NCBI GenBank assembly: GCA_002404195.1
Contig: DHJF01000014.1
Coordinates: forward strand, 11,931-34,657
Direction of reading: 5' to 3'
Source: Candidatus Saccharibacteria bacterium UBA4727
GTDB lineage: Bacteria; Patescibacteriota; Saccharimonadia; Saccharimonadales; Saccharimonadaceae
DNA: 22,727 nucleotides
The notes below the pieces were generated by a model. That model was not told the origin of the DNA, ran no database searches, and saw nothing but the letters and a program-made list of their open reading frames with translations. Made by a program: the position numbers and the translations under genes. Shown here piece by piece: positions 1 through 7,013 of the stretch (position 1 is the first letter of the stretch; every line of letters starts with the position of its first letter).

Positions 1-1
1 G

Positions 2-550
2 TTGTACGACGAAGATGGCACGAATTGTAATGTCGCTGGGCTGAGCCTGAGCAGCGTGATGGCGGAGAAAGTCTTTTTGACCGGTGCCCATCTGAGCCGG
101 GTGACGGTGCGTGACTTTGTCGCCAAGCAGACGGACTTTTCGTCGGCCAGTCTTGATAACGGTTTGATCGTTCGGGCGGAGTTTCTTAATTGCCGCATGA
201 CGGGCGTTGATTTTAGCCAAACCAATCTCCATGATGTGGTGTTTCGGGGGTGCAAGCTCGATCTCGCTAATTTTCGACAGACTGATCTACGTCGGGTGCA
301 GTTTGTGGACTGCACCCTCGTGGAGACAGATTTTGGCGGTGCTAAGCTGACAAATGTCGAGTTCCAATCGAGCGTTCTGGATAAAACTTCCTTCACCGGG
401 GCGATCTGTAAAACAGTCGATCTGCGAACTTCGGAGTTGCTCGATATTGTTGGGTGGCGCTGGCTGAAGGGTGCCACAATTGATGGACTACAACTAGTAT
501 CATCAGCACCCTATTTGGCACAGGAACTAGGCCTGATTGTTCGCGACTAA
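2..550 (+). CDS. Pentapeptide-repeat protein, 5'-truncated by the window edge
   Basis: The frame is open from the first bases, so the gene almost certainly begins upstream; the TTG at position 2 is probably not the true start. The 182 visible residues show a five-residue periodicity with Leu or Phe at the central position and small or polar residues around it (for example TNLHDVVF, TDLRRVQF, TDFGGAKL). This is the signature of the right-handed quadrilateral beta-helix of pentapeptide-repeat proteins. The last ~35 residues (from about GWRWLKGATIDGLQL) lose the periodicity and resemble the C-terminal cap of such proteins. Some family members mimic DNA and protect gyrase, but most have no known role and nothing here points to a specific one. 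The stop is followed by an extended -10 box for the next unit. The family call is secure; the function is unknown. Confidence 0.8.
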   Translation: MYDEDGTNCNVAGLSLSSVMAEKVFLTGAHLSRVTVRDFVAKQTDFSSASLDNGLIVRAEFLNCRMTGVDFSQTNLHDVVFRGCKLDLANFRQTDLRRVQFVDCTLVETDFGGAKLTNVEFQSSVLDKTSFTGAICKTVDLRTSELLDIVGWRWLKGATIDGLQLVSSAPYLAQELGLIVRD

Positions 551-562
551 TAAGCCCGAGAG

Positions 563-571
563 TGCTATACT
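563..571 (+). promoter_or_regulatory. Extended -10 promoter for the small gene-dinB unit
   Basis: TG-C-TATACT (TG at 563-564, hexamer 566-571) is an extended -10 box. No good -35 lies 16-18 bases upstream. If used, transcription would start near 578 and leave a leader of about 150 nt before the start codon at 732. Confidence 0.5.
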
Positions 572-731
572 AAAGGTACTTCCACGTGATACTCACTACC
601 CTCTCCAGGGCAAGCGTCCCTCGCGAACGGATCATTCAATTGTCTTCGGCTGCACGCTACGAAACGGGCATACAGACGGGCAATAGCATCGAAATCGTTT
701 CTCTAACTAACTTTTTTAGAGGATTTTTGCT

Positions 732-998
732 ATGGATGATGAACTTTTTTTGAACGAACGGATTGACGTACTGGCTAGCTTTGGTGAAGGCGTACACCCC
801 TGTAAGCCGCTGAAATTTCGGCGGGCCAGTGGGCGAGAGGTAATTGTCAGTGAAATTGGACTGCGTCATCCGACAACGAAGGGATCGCGGACGGTGCATA
901 TCTTTGACGTCACCGATGGTGGTGCGGATTATCGGCTAGAGTTCGACAGCGAGCGCCTGACGTGGACGCTGACGCGTGAGGCGGACCACTATGAATAA
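732..998 (+). CDS. Small conserved-looking protein coupled to the Y-family polymerase
   Basis: This gene encodes an 88-aa soluble protein. The start at 732 has a good Shine-Dalgarno (AGAGGA at 718-723, 8-nt gap). I do not recognise a firm family. The pattern of a basic FRR..GRE segment, alternating hydrophobic residues and a C-terminal YRLEFD...TWTLTRE strand resembles the small DUF6504-type proteins that accompany error-prone polymerase genes in Actinobacteria; that comparison is from memory and tentative. Its last 8 bases overlap the dinB start codon (ATG at 991, TAA at 996-998), so the two are almost surely translationally coupled. This suggests a protein that works with, or controls, the polymerase. 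No signal peptide or membrane segment is visible. Confidence 0.75.
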   Translation: MDDELFLNERIDVLASFGEGVHPCKPLKFRRASGREVIVSEIGLRHPTTKGSRTVHIFDVTDGGADYRLEFDSERLTWTLTREADHYE

Positions 999-2223
999 CG
1001 AGTACAATCCAGCGCGGCCGCTGATGATGCATATTGATTTGAATAGCTGTTTTGCGACCGTGGAACAACAATCACGCCCGATGCTGCGCGGCCGTCCGGT
1101 GGCGGTGATTAATCGACGGACGGAGAACACCAGTATTATCACTGCTAGTTACGAAGCAAAAAAATACGGCGTCAAGGTCGGGATGAAATACAAAGAGGCG
1201 AAACTACTGGTACCAGATCTGGTGGCGCTCGAAAGCGACCCGGCAAAATACCGCTACGTCTATCATCGGCTGCTCGCCATCATGAAAGACTATAGTGCGC
1301 ATGTCACGATGAAAAGTATTGACGAGGGGGTGATTGATTTTCATCAGAGTACGGCGGCAACCTCCGGACGCGACCTAGCGGAGATTGGGCATGAGATAAA
1401 ACAGCGCTTAAGGGCTGAAATTGGCGTGGCGATGCGCTGTAATGTTGGTATTGGTACCAATCGCTTTCTCGCAAAAACCGCCGCCGGGCTCCACAAGCCA
1501 GATGGACTCGATGTGATTGATGCCACGAATCTGCGCGCCGTACTCGACACATTACAGCTGACTGATCTGACCGGTATTGCCGTGCATAATGAAAAGCGAC
1601 TCAATACGGTGGGCATTGAAACGCCGCTGCAATTCCTCGATGCCGGCCCGGTGACGCTTCGTAAAATCGTTTTTAAGAGTATTGTCGGTGAGCAGTGGCA
1701 TCAGCGGCTGCGAGGGTGGGAAGTCGATGACGTAACCCACGATTTGAAAACGGTCGGGCGGCAATACGTCATGGAGGCCTATGGCTTGCCACGCGAAAAA
1801 GTGATTCAACGACTGCATCATTTATGTGAGTCAGTTGGGGCGAAGTTACGTTCGCAGCACAAAGCGGCGCGGGGGATATATGTCTACGCAAAAACCTATG
1901 ACCGTGAGCATTGGCATGCGCGCCAGATGGCTTCCCTGCCCTTTTTTAGTGACGGGGCGATTTATGCCCAGGCGCTCCAGCTGTTTACGCGAGCACCGGG
2001 CGTTGTGCGCGAGATAGGGGTGAGTTGTTATGAGCTAAGTGATGGTCGCGGCGACCAGCTGAGTGTTTTTGGTGATGAGCTCGCCAGGCAAGATGCCGTA
2101 ACGAGCGCAATTGATGCCATTAATCAGCAGTTTGGTGACCGCACGATTCATTCGGCCGCCACCTTGGGGACGGATCGGCATGTTCAGCAAAAAATTCCGT
2201 TCGGCAGTACACGCTATTTGTAG
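991..2223 (+). CDS. dinB: Y-family DNA polymerase (DinB/Pol IV-like)
   Basis: This is a translesion DNA polymerase of 410 aa, counted from the ATG at 991. That start is preferred over the GTG at 976 because GAGG (978-981) lies 9 nt upstream of it. Catalytic acidic residues are visible: Asp16 in MMHIDLNSCF and Asp111-Glu112 in SIDEG, the family's SIDE motif. The finger/palm segment NVGIGTNRFLAKTAAGLHKP is typical. The aligned steric-gate position is Phe21, which would exclude ribonucleotides. After the polymerase core comes a little-finger domain. The C-terminus (QQKIPFGSTRYL) contains a QxxIPFG stretch that could bind the sliding clamp, though this is inference. The gene overlaps the upstream small gene by 8 bases and shares its promoter. 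It could be named dinB or a related UmuC/UvrX-type polymerase; the superfamily is certain. Confidence 0.9.
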   Translation: MNNEYNPARPLMMHIDLNSCFATVEQQSRPMLRGRPVAVINRRTENTSIITASYEAKKYGVKVGMKYKEAKLLVPDLVALESDPAKYRYVYHRLLAIMKDYSAHVTMKSIDEGVIDFHQSTAATSGRDLAEIGHEIKQRLRAEIGVAMRCNVGIGTNRFLAKTAAGLHKPDGLDVIDATNLRAVLDTLQLTDLTGIAVHNEKRLNTVGIETPLQFLDAGPVTLRKIVFKSIVGEQWHQRLRGWEVDDVTHDLKTVGRQYVMEAYGLPREKVIQRLHHLCESVGAKLRSQHKAARGIYVYAKTYDREHWHARQMASLPFFSDGAIYAQALQLFTRAPGVVREIGVSCYELSDGRGDQLSVFGDELARQDAVTSAIDAINQQFGDRTIHSAATLGTDRHVQQKIPFGSTRYL

Positions 2224-2235
2224 CCGCGCGCGTAG

Positions 2236-2241
2236 TATACT
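2236..2241 (+). promoter_or_regulatory. -10 box of a predicted leaderless promoter (57-aa gene-tilS)
   Basis: TATACT lies 6 nt before the ATG at 2248, so the expected transcript start falls at or next to the start codon. The GAAGG between them is only 1 nt from the ATG, too close to act as a Shine-Dalgarno. No strong -35 is seen. Confidence 0.5.
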
Positions 2242-2247
2242 GAAGGT

Positions 2248-2421
2248 ATGAACAAAAAGCTCATTCTTTTCTTCGCAAGTGCTGGCGGGTTGGCCGGCGG
2301 CTACTTGCCGTATTTATTTGGCGATCACAACATGTTTGATATCTGGAGTATCTTGGGTGGCCTTGTCGGTGGCTTTGCTGGTATTTGGCTCGGTGTCATT
2401 ATCTCTAAACGAATAGGCTAA
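2248..2421 (+). CDS. 57-aa glycine-rich small membrane protein
   Basis: This short gene encodes 57 residues. The protein starts MNKKLILFFASAGG and has two hydrophobic segments (about residues 4-24 and 33-53) joined by a short polar loop (GDHNMFD), and it ends in SKRIG. Both segments contain GG/GxxG spacing (GGLAGG, GGLVGGFAG), the glycine-zipper pattern of small helical-hairpin membrane proteins. The positive residues at both ends suggest a cytoplasmic N- and C-terminus. It has its own -10 box 6 nt before the ATG and ends 5 nt before the tilS GTG, so the two probably share a transcript. No specific function can be assigned. Confidence 0.75.
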   Translation: MNKKLILFFASAGGLAGGYLPYLFGDHNMFDIWSILGGLVGGFAGIWLGVIISKRIG

Positions 2422-2426
2422 AGCGA

Positions 2427-3272
2427 GTGAAATACATTGTCGCGGTCAGTGGAGGTATTGATTCGGTTGTGCTACTGCACCAGTTGGTGCAGGCGCGTGA
2501 ACACGAGCTGGTCGTGGCGCACTTCGACCATGGCATTCGATCTGACTCAGTGGCCGACGCCCGTTTTGTTGAAGCTCTGGCGACAAGTTATGATCTGTCG
2601 TTTGTTGGCAAGCGTGAGGAGCTGGGGGCTGGCGCGAGCGAAGAGCTGGCCCGGACGCGGCGGTATGCATTTTTGCGCCAGGTGGCCCGAGAACGGAGCG
2701 GCGTCATCGTGACGGCGCATCACAGCGACGACATCGTGGAGACGATTGCTATTAATATGAGCCGAGGCACGGGCTGGCGCGGCCTGGCAGTATTGAACGC
2801 AGCAGATATTGTGCGGCCCTTGCTCCATACCTCAAAGCAGCAGGTAAAGCAGTATGCGCGTGAGCATCGCTTGGAATGGGTAGAGGACAGCACGAATGCC
2901 GCGACCACCTATCTTCGCAACCGCTTGCGGCGTTTGCTGCAGCAGCATCTAGGCGAGCAGTCATATAGTGAGTTGCAAGCATTACGCGATAAGCAGGTCG
3001 ACCTTAAAAGCGTAATTGACAACGAAGTCAGTTATTTTATACGGTCTGATGCAACCTACGACCGCTATTTTGTGACGCAAATCGATACAGCGAGTGCGAG
3101 TGAAGTACTCCAGGCGATGATTCGCGCCGCTGGCGGAACCAGCCTGACCAGGCCGCAGTGCATGCGGGCAATCTTAGCCATTAAGACGGCAAAGACCGGC
3201 ACGCGCTACGAGTGTGGCAGCGACGTGACGCTCTGCTTCAGTCCGAGGACATTTATTGTTGAAACCTCCTGA
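2427..3272 (+). CDS. tilS: tRNA(Ile)-lysidine synthetase (short form)
   Basis: TilS attaches lysine to C34 of tRNA-Ile(CAU) with ATP, changing both the codon read (AUA) and the charging identity; the enzyme is normally essential. The PP-loop SGGIDS is at residues 8-13. Further N-type ATP-pyrophosphatase features follow: VVAHFDHGIRSDS, ELARTRRYAFL, VTAHHSDDIVET and the STN...YLRNRLR segment. At 281 aa it contains the catalytic domain plus a short remainder and lacks most of the C-terminal tRNA-recognition domain of the ~430-aa E. coli enzyme, as in other short TilS proteins. It starts with GTG at 2427, 5 nt after the 57-aa gene, with no clear Shine-Dalgarno, so translational coupling is likely. 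It ends in TGA. Confidence 0.92.
   Translation: MKYIVAVSGGIDSVVLLHQLVQAREHELVVAHFDHGIRSDSVADARFVEALATSYDLSFVGKREELGAGASEELARTRRYAFLRQVARERSGVIVTAHHSDDIVETIAINMSRGTGWRGLAVLNAADIVRPLLHTSKQQVKQYAREHRLEWVEDSTNAATTYLRNRLRRLLQQHLGEQSYSELQALRDKQVDLKSVIDNEVSYFIRSDATYDRYFVTQIDTASASEVLQAMIRAAGGTSLTRPQCMRAILAIKTAKTGTRYECGSDVTLCFSPRTFIVETS
2475..2492 (+). repeat. Perfect 7-bp hairpin inside tilS, 48 nt after the start
   Basis: CTGCACC (2475-2481), loop AGTT, GGTGCAG (2486-2492). It lies in codons for LLHQLVQA. A similar, stronger hairpin lies 49 nt into murJ. Confidence 0.55.
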
Positions 3273-3285
3273 AAAATGCTATTAT
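3256..3285 (+). promoter_or_regulatory. ftsH-murJ promoter
   Basis: TTGTTG (3256-3261), an 18-nt spacer, then an extended -10 (TG at 3277-3278, TATTAT at 3280-3285). The -35 lies inside the last codons of tilS. The predicted leader is about 45 nt and includes the ftsH Shine-Dalgarno AGGAAGGA (3319-3326). Confidence 0.6.
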
Positions 3286-3338
3286 TAATAGTAGTGGGAT
3301 TTTCTCTAGAACTGCAGTAGGAAGGAATTTAATTACTT

Positions 3339-5225
3339 ATGGCACAAAAACAACAACCTCCAAAACGGAAAATGAATACAATTGTACGGCTGACTCTTTT
3401 CTGGGTCATTTTAGCGTTTGCCGCGCTCGGAATCGTGGCACTTACTTCTCCGCACGATACCCTTCAAAGCGAGCCAATCTCGCAGGTGATCAGTGATGCC
3501 AATGCTGGTAAAGTGAGTAAAATCGATGTCCAGGGCAATAACTTAACAGTCACCCTGAAGAATCAGGATAAGCCGACGATTAAATCTGTTAAAGACAGTA
3601 GCAGTAGTATCTACGAGCAAGGTCTTCAGCAGAATAAAGCGACAGTGACGAATATTCCGCCATCAGAAACGGGTAGCACCTTGTGGAATTTGGCGATTAT
3701 CGTTATACCAGTTCTGTTGATTGTTGGCTTCTTTATGTTTATGATGCGTCAAGCACAAGGCCAGAACAACCAGGCGATGGGCTTTGGTAAGAGCAAGGCG
3801 AAGCTTTATGGTATCGACAAAGAAAAAGTCGTTTTTGGAGATATTGCTGGTAACGACAACGCCAAACAAGACCTTGAAGAGGTGGTTGATTTCCTGAAGC
3901 ACCCGAAAAAGTATGAATCACTCGGTGCCAAGATTCCAAAAGGCGTTTTGCTTGTCGGTAGTCCTGGTACGGGTAAGACTATGCTAGCGCGCGCTGTGGC
4001 GGGTGAGGCGAACGTGCCATTCTTCAGCATTTCAGGTTCAGAATTCGTCGAAATGTTCGTTGGTGTTGGCGCTTCTCGTGTTCGCGACTTGTTTGCGAAG
4101 GCCAAGAAGAACGCTCCAGCAATTATCTTTATTGATGAGATTGATGCCGTTGGCCGCAAGCGCGGTAGCGGTATGGGTGGTGGCCACGACGAACGTGAGC
4201 AAACTCTCAACCAAATTCTGGTTGAGATGGATGGTTTCGAAACGGGCACTAACGTGATTGTGCTAGCCGCCACGAACCGTGCCGATGTACTGGACGCTGC
4301 CCTGCTGCGCCCGGGCCGCTTTGACCGCCGCACGAATATTATGTTGCCTGAGCGCAAAGACCGTGAAGCGATTTTGAAAGTTCACTTTAAGAACAAGCCA
4401 GTTGACGAAACAGTCGCGATTGATAAACTCGCCGCGAAAACTGCTGGTTCAAGTGGTGCCGATCTTGCCAATATCGCCAATGAGGCGGCAATTATTGCGG
4501 CTCGTCGTAACGCTAAGAAAATTAGCAACGCCGACCTCACTGAAGCATTTGAAAAAGTAGCGATTGGTCCAGAACGCAAAACGAAAGTCATGAGCGAAGA
4601 CGAACGTCGTATGACCGCGTATCACGAAGCCGGTCACGCCATTGTCGGGCATGTTCTCCCCGATAGCGACCCTGTTCATAAGGTAACAATTATCCCTCGT
4701 GGCGGCACCGGTGGTGTGACTTGGTTCTTGCCGCCAGAAGACAAAAGCTACACGAATGTCTACGAATTCAAAGATATTTTGGCCCGAGCGATGGGCGGCC
4801 GTGTGGCTGAAAAGATTATATATGGTGCCGACGGTATTACGACCGGTGCTGGCTCCGATCTTCGCAAGGCGACCGAAATTGCCCGCGACATGATTATCGA
4901 ACAAGGTATGGGTACCAAACTTCGCGACCAAGTCTTTCACGAAGATGCTGGTGGTATGATGTTCGACAAAATGACCCACGAGCGTCCATACAGTGACGAC
5001 ACGGCTAAAGAAATCGACCGTGAAGTCGAGGCGTTAATTAAAGAGGCCTCCCTCCGTGCTGAGCTGGTGATTACACACAACCGTAAATCACTCGACGCAC
5101 TGGCTGCCGCGCTACTTGAAGAAGAGACGCTGGAAGAGAAAGATGTTGTGAAGCTTTTGAAGCACACGACACTACCAAAAGAAGTGATGCTTCACAATCA
5201 GTCAGAGGTCGCGCTAGCCGCCTAA
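3339..5225 (+). CDS. ftsH: ATP-dependent zinc metalloprotease FtsH
   Basis: FtsH is a membrane-anchored hexameric AAA+ protease that degrades misfolded membrane proteins and short-lived regulators. The protein is 628 aa, normal length. In order it has a transmembrane segment (~13-35), an extracytoplasmic domain, a second transmembrane segment (~113-137), and an AAA+ domain with Walker A GSPGTGKT (207-214) and Walker B IIFIDEID (262-269). The second region of homology follows (ATNRADVLDAALLRPGRFDR). The M41 peptidase domain has HEAGH at 429-433 and Asp507 in GAGSDLRKAT as third zinc ligand. The usual Pro after the first Gly of Walker A is Ser (GSPG, not GPPG), which leaves the catalytic Lys213 intact. 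The start has a strong Shine-Dalgarno (AGGAAGGA, 12-nt gap). It is followed after 7 nt by murJ. Confidence 0.97.
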   Translation: MAQKQQPPKRKMNTIVRLTLFWVILAFAALGIVALTSPHDTLQSEPISQVISDANAGKVSKIDVQGNNLTVTLKNQDKPTIKSVKDSSSSIYEQGLQQNKATVTNIPPSETGSTLWNLAIIVIPVLLIVGFFMFMMRQAQGQNNQAMGFGKSKAKLYGIDKEKVVFGDIAGNDNAKQDLEEVVDFLKHPKKYESLGAKIPKGVLLVGSPGTGKTMLARAVAGEANVPFFSISGSEFVEMFVGVGASRVRDLFAKAKKNAPAIIFIDEIDAVGRKRGSGMGGGHDEREQTLNQILVEMDGFETGTNVIVLAATNRADVLDAALLRPGRFDRRTNIMLPERKDREAILKVHFKNKPVDETVAIDKLAAKTAGSSGADLANIANEAAIIAARRNAKKISNADLTEAFEKVAIGPERKTKVMSEDERRMTAYHEAGHAIVGHVLPDSDPVHKVTIIPRGGTGGVTWFLPPEDKSYTNVYEFKDILARAMGGRVAEKIIYGADGITTGAGSDLRKATEIARDMIIEQGMGTKLRDQVFHEDAGGMMFDKMTHERPYSDDTAKEIDREVEALIKEASLRAELVITHNRKSLDALAAALLEEETLEEKDVVKLLKHTTLPKEVMLHNQSEVALAA

Positions 5226-5232
5226 GACTATT

Positions 5233-6864
5233 ATGGGACGAGTACGCAGCGCAGTCGCAAAGGCAAATCAACGAGTCACTGTCCAGCTAGCAGCCATATT
5301 GCTAGCTGGATCGACCTTGATTTCGAGCGGCCTTGGTCTGTTTCGTGACCGTTTGCTGAACGGCACCTACCTGCACACGTATCCAGTCGGGATTGACGCC
5401 TACACCGTGGCGTTTACGATTCCAGATTTCATGTTCTTTATTTTAGTATCGGGTGCGCTGAGCGTGACGTTCATCCCGGTGTTTAACCAGCGCCTAGCGA
5501 CAGGGAATAAAAAGTCGGCCTGGGAACTTTCGACCAGTATGATCAACCTGATGGCACTGGTGACGCTCGCGGCTAGCGTCCTGATTATCATTTTTGCCGA
5601 TCCACTGGTCAGCTATGTTGTCGGGCCGGGCCTCAGTGAATCGGGGCATGGTCTGGCGGTTAGTATGATGCGCGTGATTGCGGTGAATCCGTTCTTGTTT
5701 GCGGTCGCGACGGTGATTGCCAGTATGCAACAAGCCATCGGCCGCTTTACCTTTTTTGCGCTTGCTCCAACCATCTATAATATCGGTATTATCATCGGTC
5801 TTGTTTTCTTTACGCGCGGCATTAATATTTTTGGCTGGCAAGTTTTCGACGGCGGTATTATGGGCGTAGCACTTGGCGTGGTGCTCGGGTCAATTATGCA
5901 GCTGCTGGTGAGCTCGATTGGCCTGATGGGGCTTGGGTTTGATTATCGCTTTAAGATCTTTTGGAAAAATAAAGGCTTTCGTCAAGTACTGACATTACTA
6001 CCGGCGCGTTCACTAGACCAAGGGGCCGACTATTTAAATAGTATTGTCGAAACCAACATCGCATCTAGGATGGTGTCGGGAACGGTGCGTGCCTATCAGC
6101 AGGCCACGACGCTGCATATGGTACCGATTAACTTGATTGGCGTAGCCATTAGTACGGCAGCCTTTCCGAGGATGACCGAGCGCCTCGCCGAGGGTCGCCC
6201 CGATTTATTTAAGAGCGAGCTGCAAGCCGTCCTGCGTATTATTATTTGGTTGGCACTTCCTGTCGCAACGATTGCCTATTTCACGCGTGGCTATCTCGTC
6301 AGCTTCATCCAGAATGGTGGTGACCCACTGATAGCCCGCCTGCTAGGTGCACTCGTCGTGGCGATTTTATTTCGCTCGATTTATCACATTGCAGCTCGTA
6401 GTTTCTATGCTCAACAAGACACTAGAACGCCGCTGTATATTTCGATTTTTGCAATTAGCTTAAATATCTTTTTAGCAATTTGGTTTACTACCGTGCTGAA
6501 TATGGGCGCCTTTGGCCTTGCCTGGGCGCAGTCACTGGTTGCGGCGGTTGAAGTAAGTATTCTCTTTATGATTATGTCGCGTCGTATCAAGGGTCTGTTT
6601 GATTTAGTATTTATTCATGCGATTGCGCGGATGGCCAGCGCAACGGGTTTTATGGCAGTGGTGAGTTATGTGACGGTCTTATTATTCCAGCTACAAAACG
6701 TTGATCAGAATTTGCTCTCGACCGTCCCAAAGTTTGGCGTCATTGTGGTGATTAGTCTTAGTGCCTACGTATTATTTAGTCGGCTTCTCAAACTTGACGA
6801 AGCTGTTCCGGTAATCCGCCGGGTCCGAGCTATCTTTTTTGGCCAAGCTCACGTTGAGCGATAG
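5233..6864 (+). CDS. murJ: Lipid II flippase MurJ (MviN family)
   Basis: This is a 543-aa polytopic membrane protein of the MOP/MurJ family, which flips lipid-linked peptidoglycan precursor across the cytoplasmic membrane. Recognisable stretches are the N-terminal STLISSGLGLFRDRLL, the DAYTVAFTIPDFMFFILVSGALSVTFIPVF segment, and the repeated hydrophobic helices consistent with 13-14 transmembrane spans. The RSIYHIAARSFYAQQDTRTPL segment in the second half is also typical (family consensus: R.FYA..DT.TP). It starts 7 nt after ftsH with no clear Shine-Dalgarno (CTAAGACTATT precedes the ATG), so it probably depends on ftsH transcription and perhaps translational coupling. An 11-bp perfect inverted repeat lies 49 nt after the start codon. 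Function is assigned with confidence at family level. Confidence 0.92.
   Translation: MGRVRSAVAKANQRVTVQLAAILLAGSTLISSGLGLFRDRLLNGTYLHTYPVGIDAYTVAFTIPDFMFFILVSGALSVTFIPVFNQRLATGNKKSAWELSTSMINLMALVTLAASVLIIIFADPLVSYVVGPGLSESGHGLAVSMMRVIAVNPFLFAVATVIASMQQAIGRFTFFALAPTIYNIGIIIGLVFFTRGINIFGWQVFDGGIMGVALGVVLGSIMQLLVSSIGLMGLGFDYRFKIFWKNKGFRQVLTLLPARSLDQGADYLNSIVETNIASRMVSGTVRAYQQATTLHMVPINLIGVAISTAAFPRMTERLAEGRPDLFKSELQAVLRIIIWLALPVATIAYFTRGYLVSFIQNGGDPLIARLLGALVVAILFRSIYHIAARSFYAQQDTRTPLYISIFAISLNIFLAIWFTTVLNMGAFGLAWAQSLVAAVEVSILFMIMSRRIKGLFDLVFIHAIARMASATGFMAVVSYVTVLLFQLQNVDQNLLSTVPKFGVIVVISLSAYVLFSRLLKLDEAVPVIRRVRAIFFGQAHVER
5282..5310 (+). repeat. Perfect 11-bp inverted repeat early in murJ
   Basis: TCCAGCTAGCA (5282-5292), a 7-nt loop, TGCTAGCTGGA (5300-5310). 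It spans codons 17-26 of murJ in the first membrane helix. It has no following T-run, so it is not an intrinsic terminator. Confidence 0.75.
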
Positions 6865-7013
6865 ATTACATTGTTATAAAACAATCTTAGGCTACATACT
6901 CACTCAATTGCGCTATAATCATCGTGCTCCATGCGCCGTTGTACTATCTCACTCAGTACTGTGAGCAAGCTCGCAATTACGCTCGTTTCGTGGTACAATA
7001 ACACCTTAGAACT
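6865..7013 (+). promoter_or_regulatory. lepA upstream region with two candidate -10 boxes
   Basis: TATAAT at 6914-6919 is a consensus -10. TGG-TACAAT at 6991-6999 is an extended -10 that would start transcription about 8 nt before the lepA ATG (7014). A short inverted repeat CTCAC/GTGAG (6948-6952 and 6961-6965) lies between them. A 28-codon frame from ATG 6931 ends in TGA at 7015-7017 and overlaps the lepA start as ATGA. No terminator with a T-run is seen after murJ. Confidence 0.5.

Noticed and set aside
560..567. GAGTGCTA, a half CIRCE arm, near the promoter of the small gene-dinB unit.
   Set aside because: The expected left arm (542-550) does not match, and the bases are explained by the extended -10 TGCTATACT.
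586..753. A 55-codon frame from GTG 586 in the leader, with AAAGG upstream, running into the start of the 732 gene.
   Set aside because: The length is easily reached by chance, the composition is unremarkable, and it overlaps a better-supported start with a good Shine-Dalgarno.
3806..4979. Long antisense open frames across ftsH (and similar ones across dnaK and tilS).
   Set aside because: They mirror strongly conserved genes on the other strand, have no promoter or Shine-Dalgarno support, and encode low-quality sequence.
6870..6885. Hairpin ATTGTT-ATAA-AACAAT just after murJ as a terminator.
   Set aside because: The stem is AT-rich and weak and no T-run follows.
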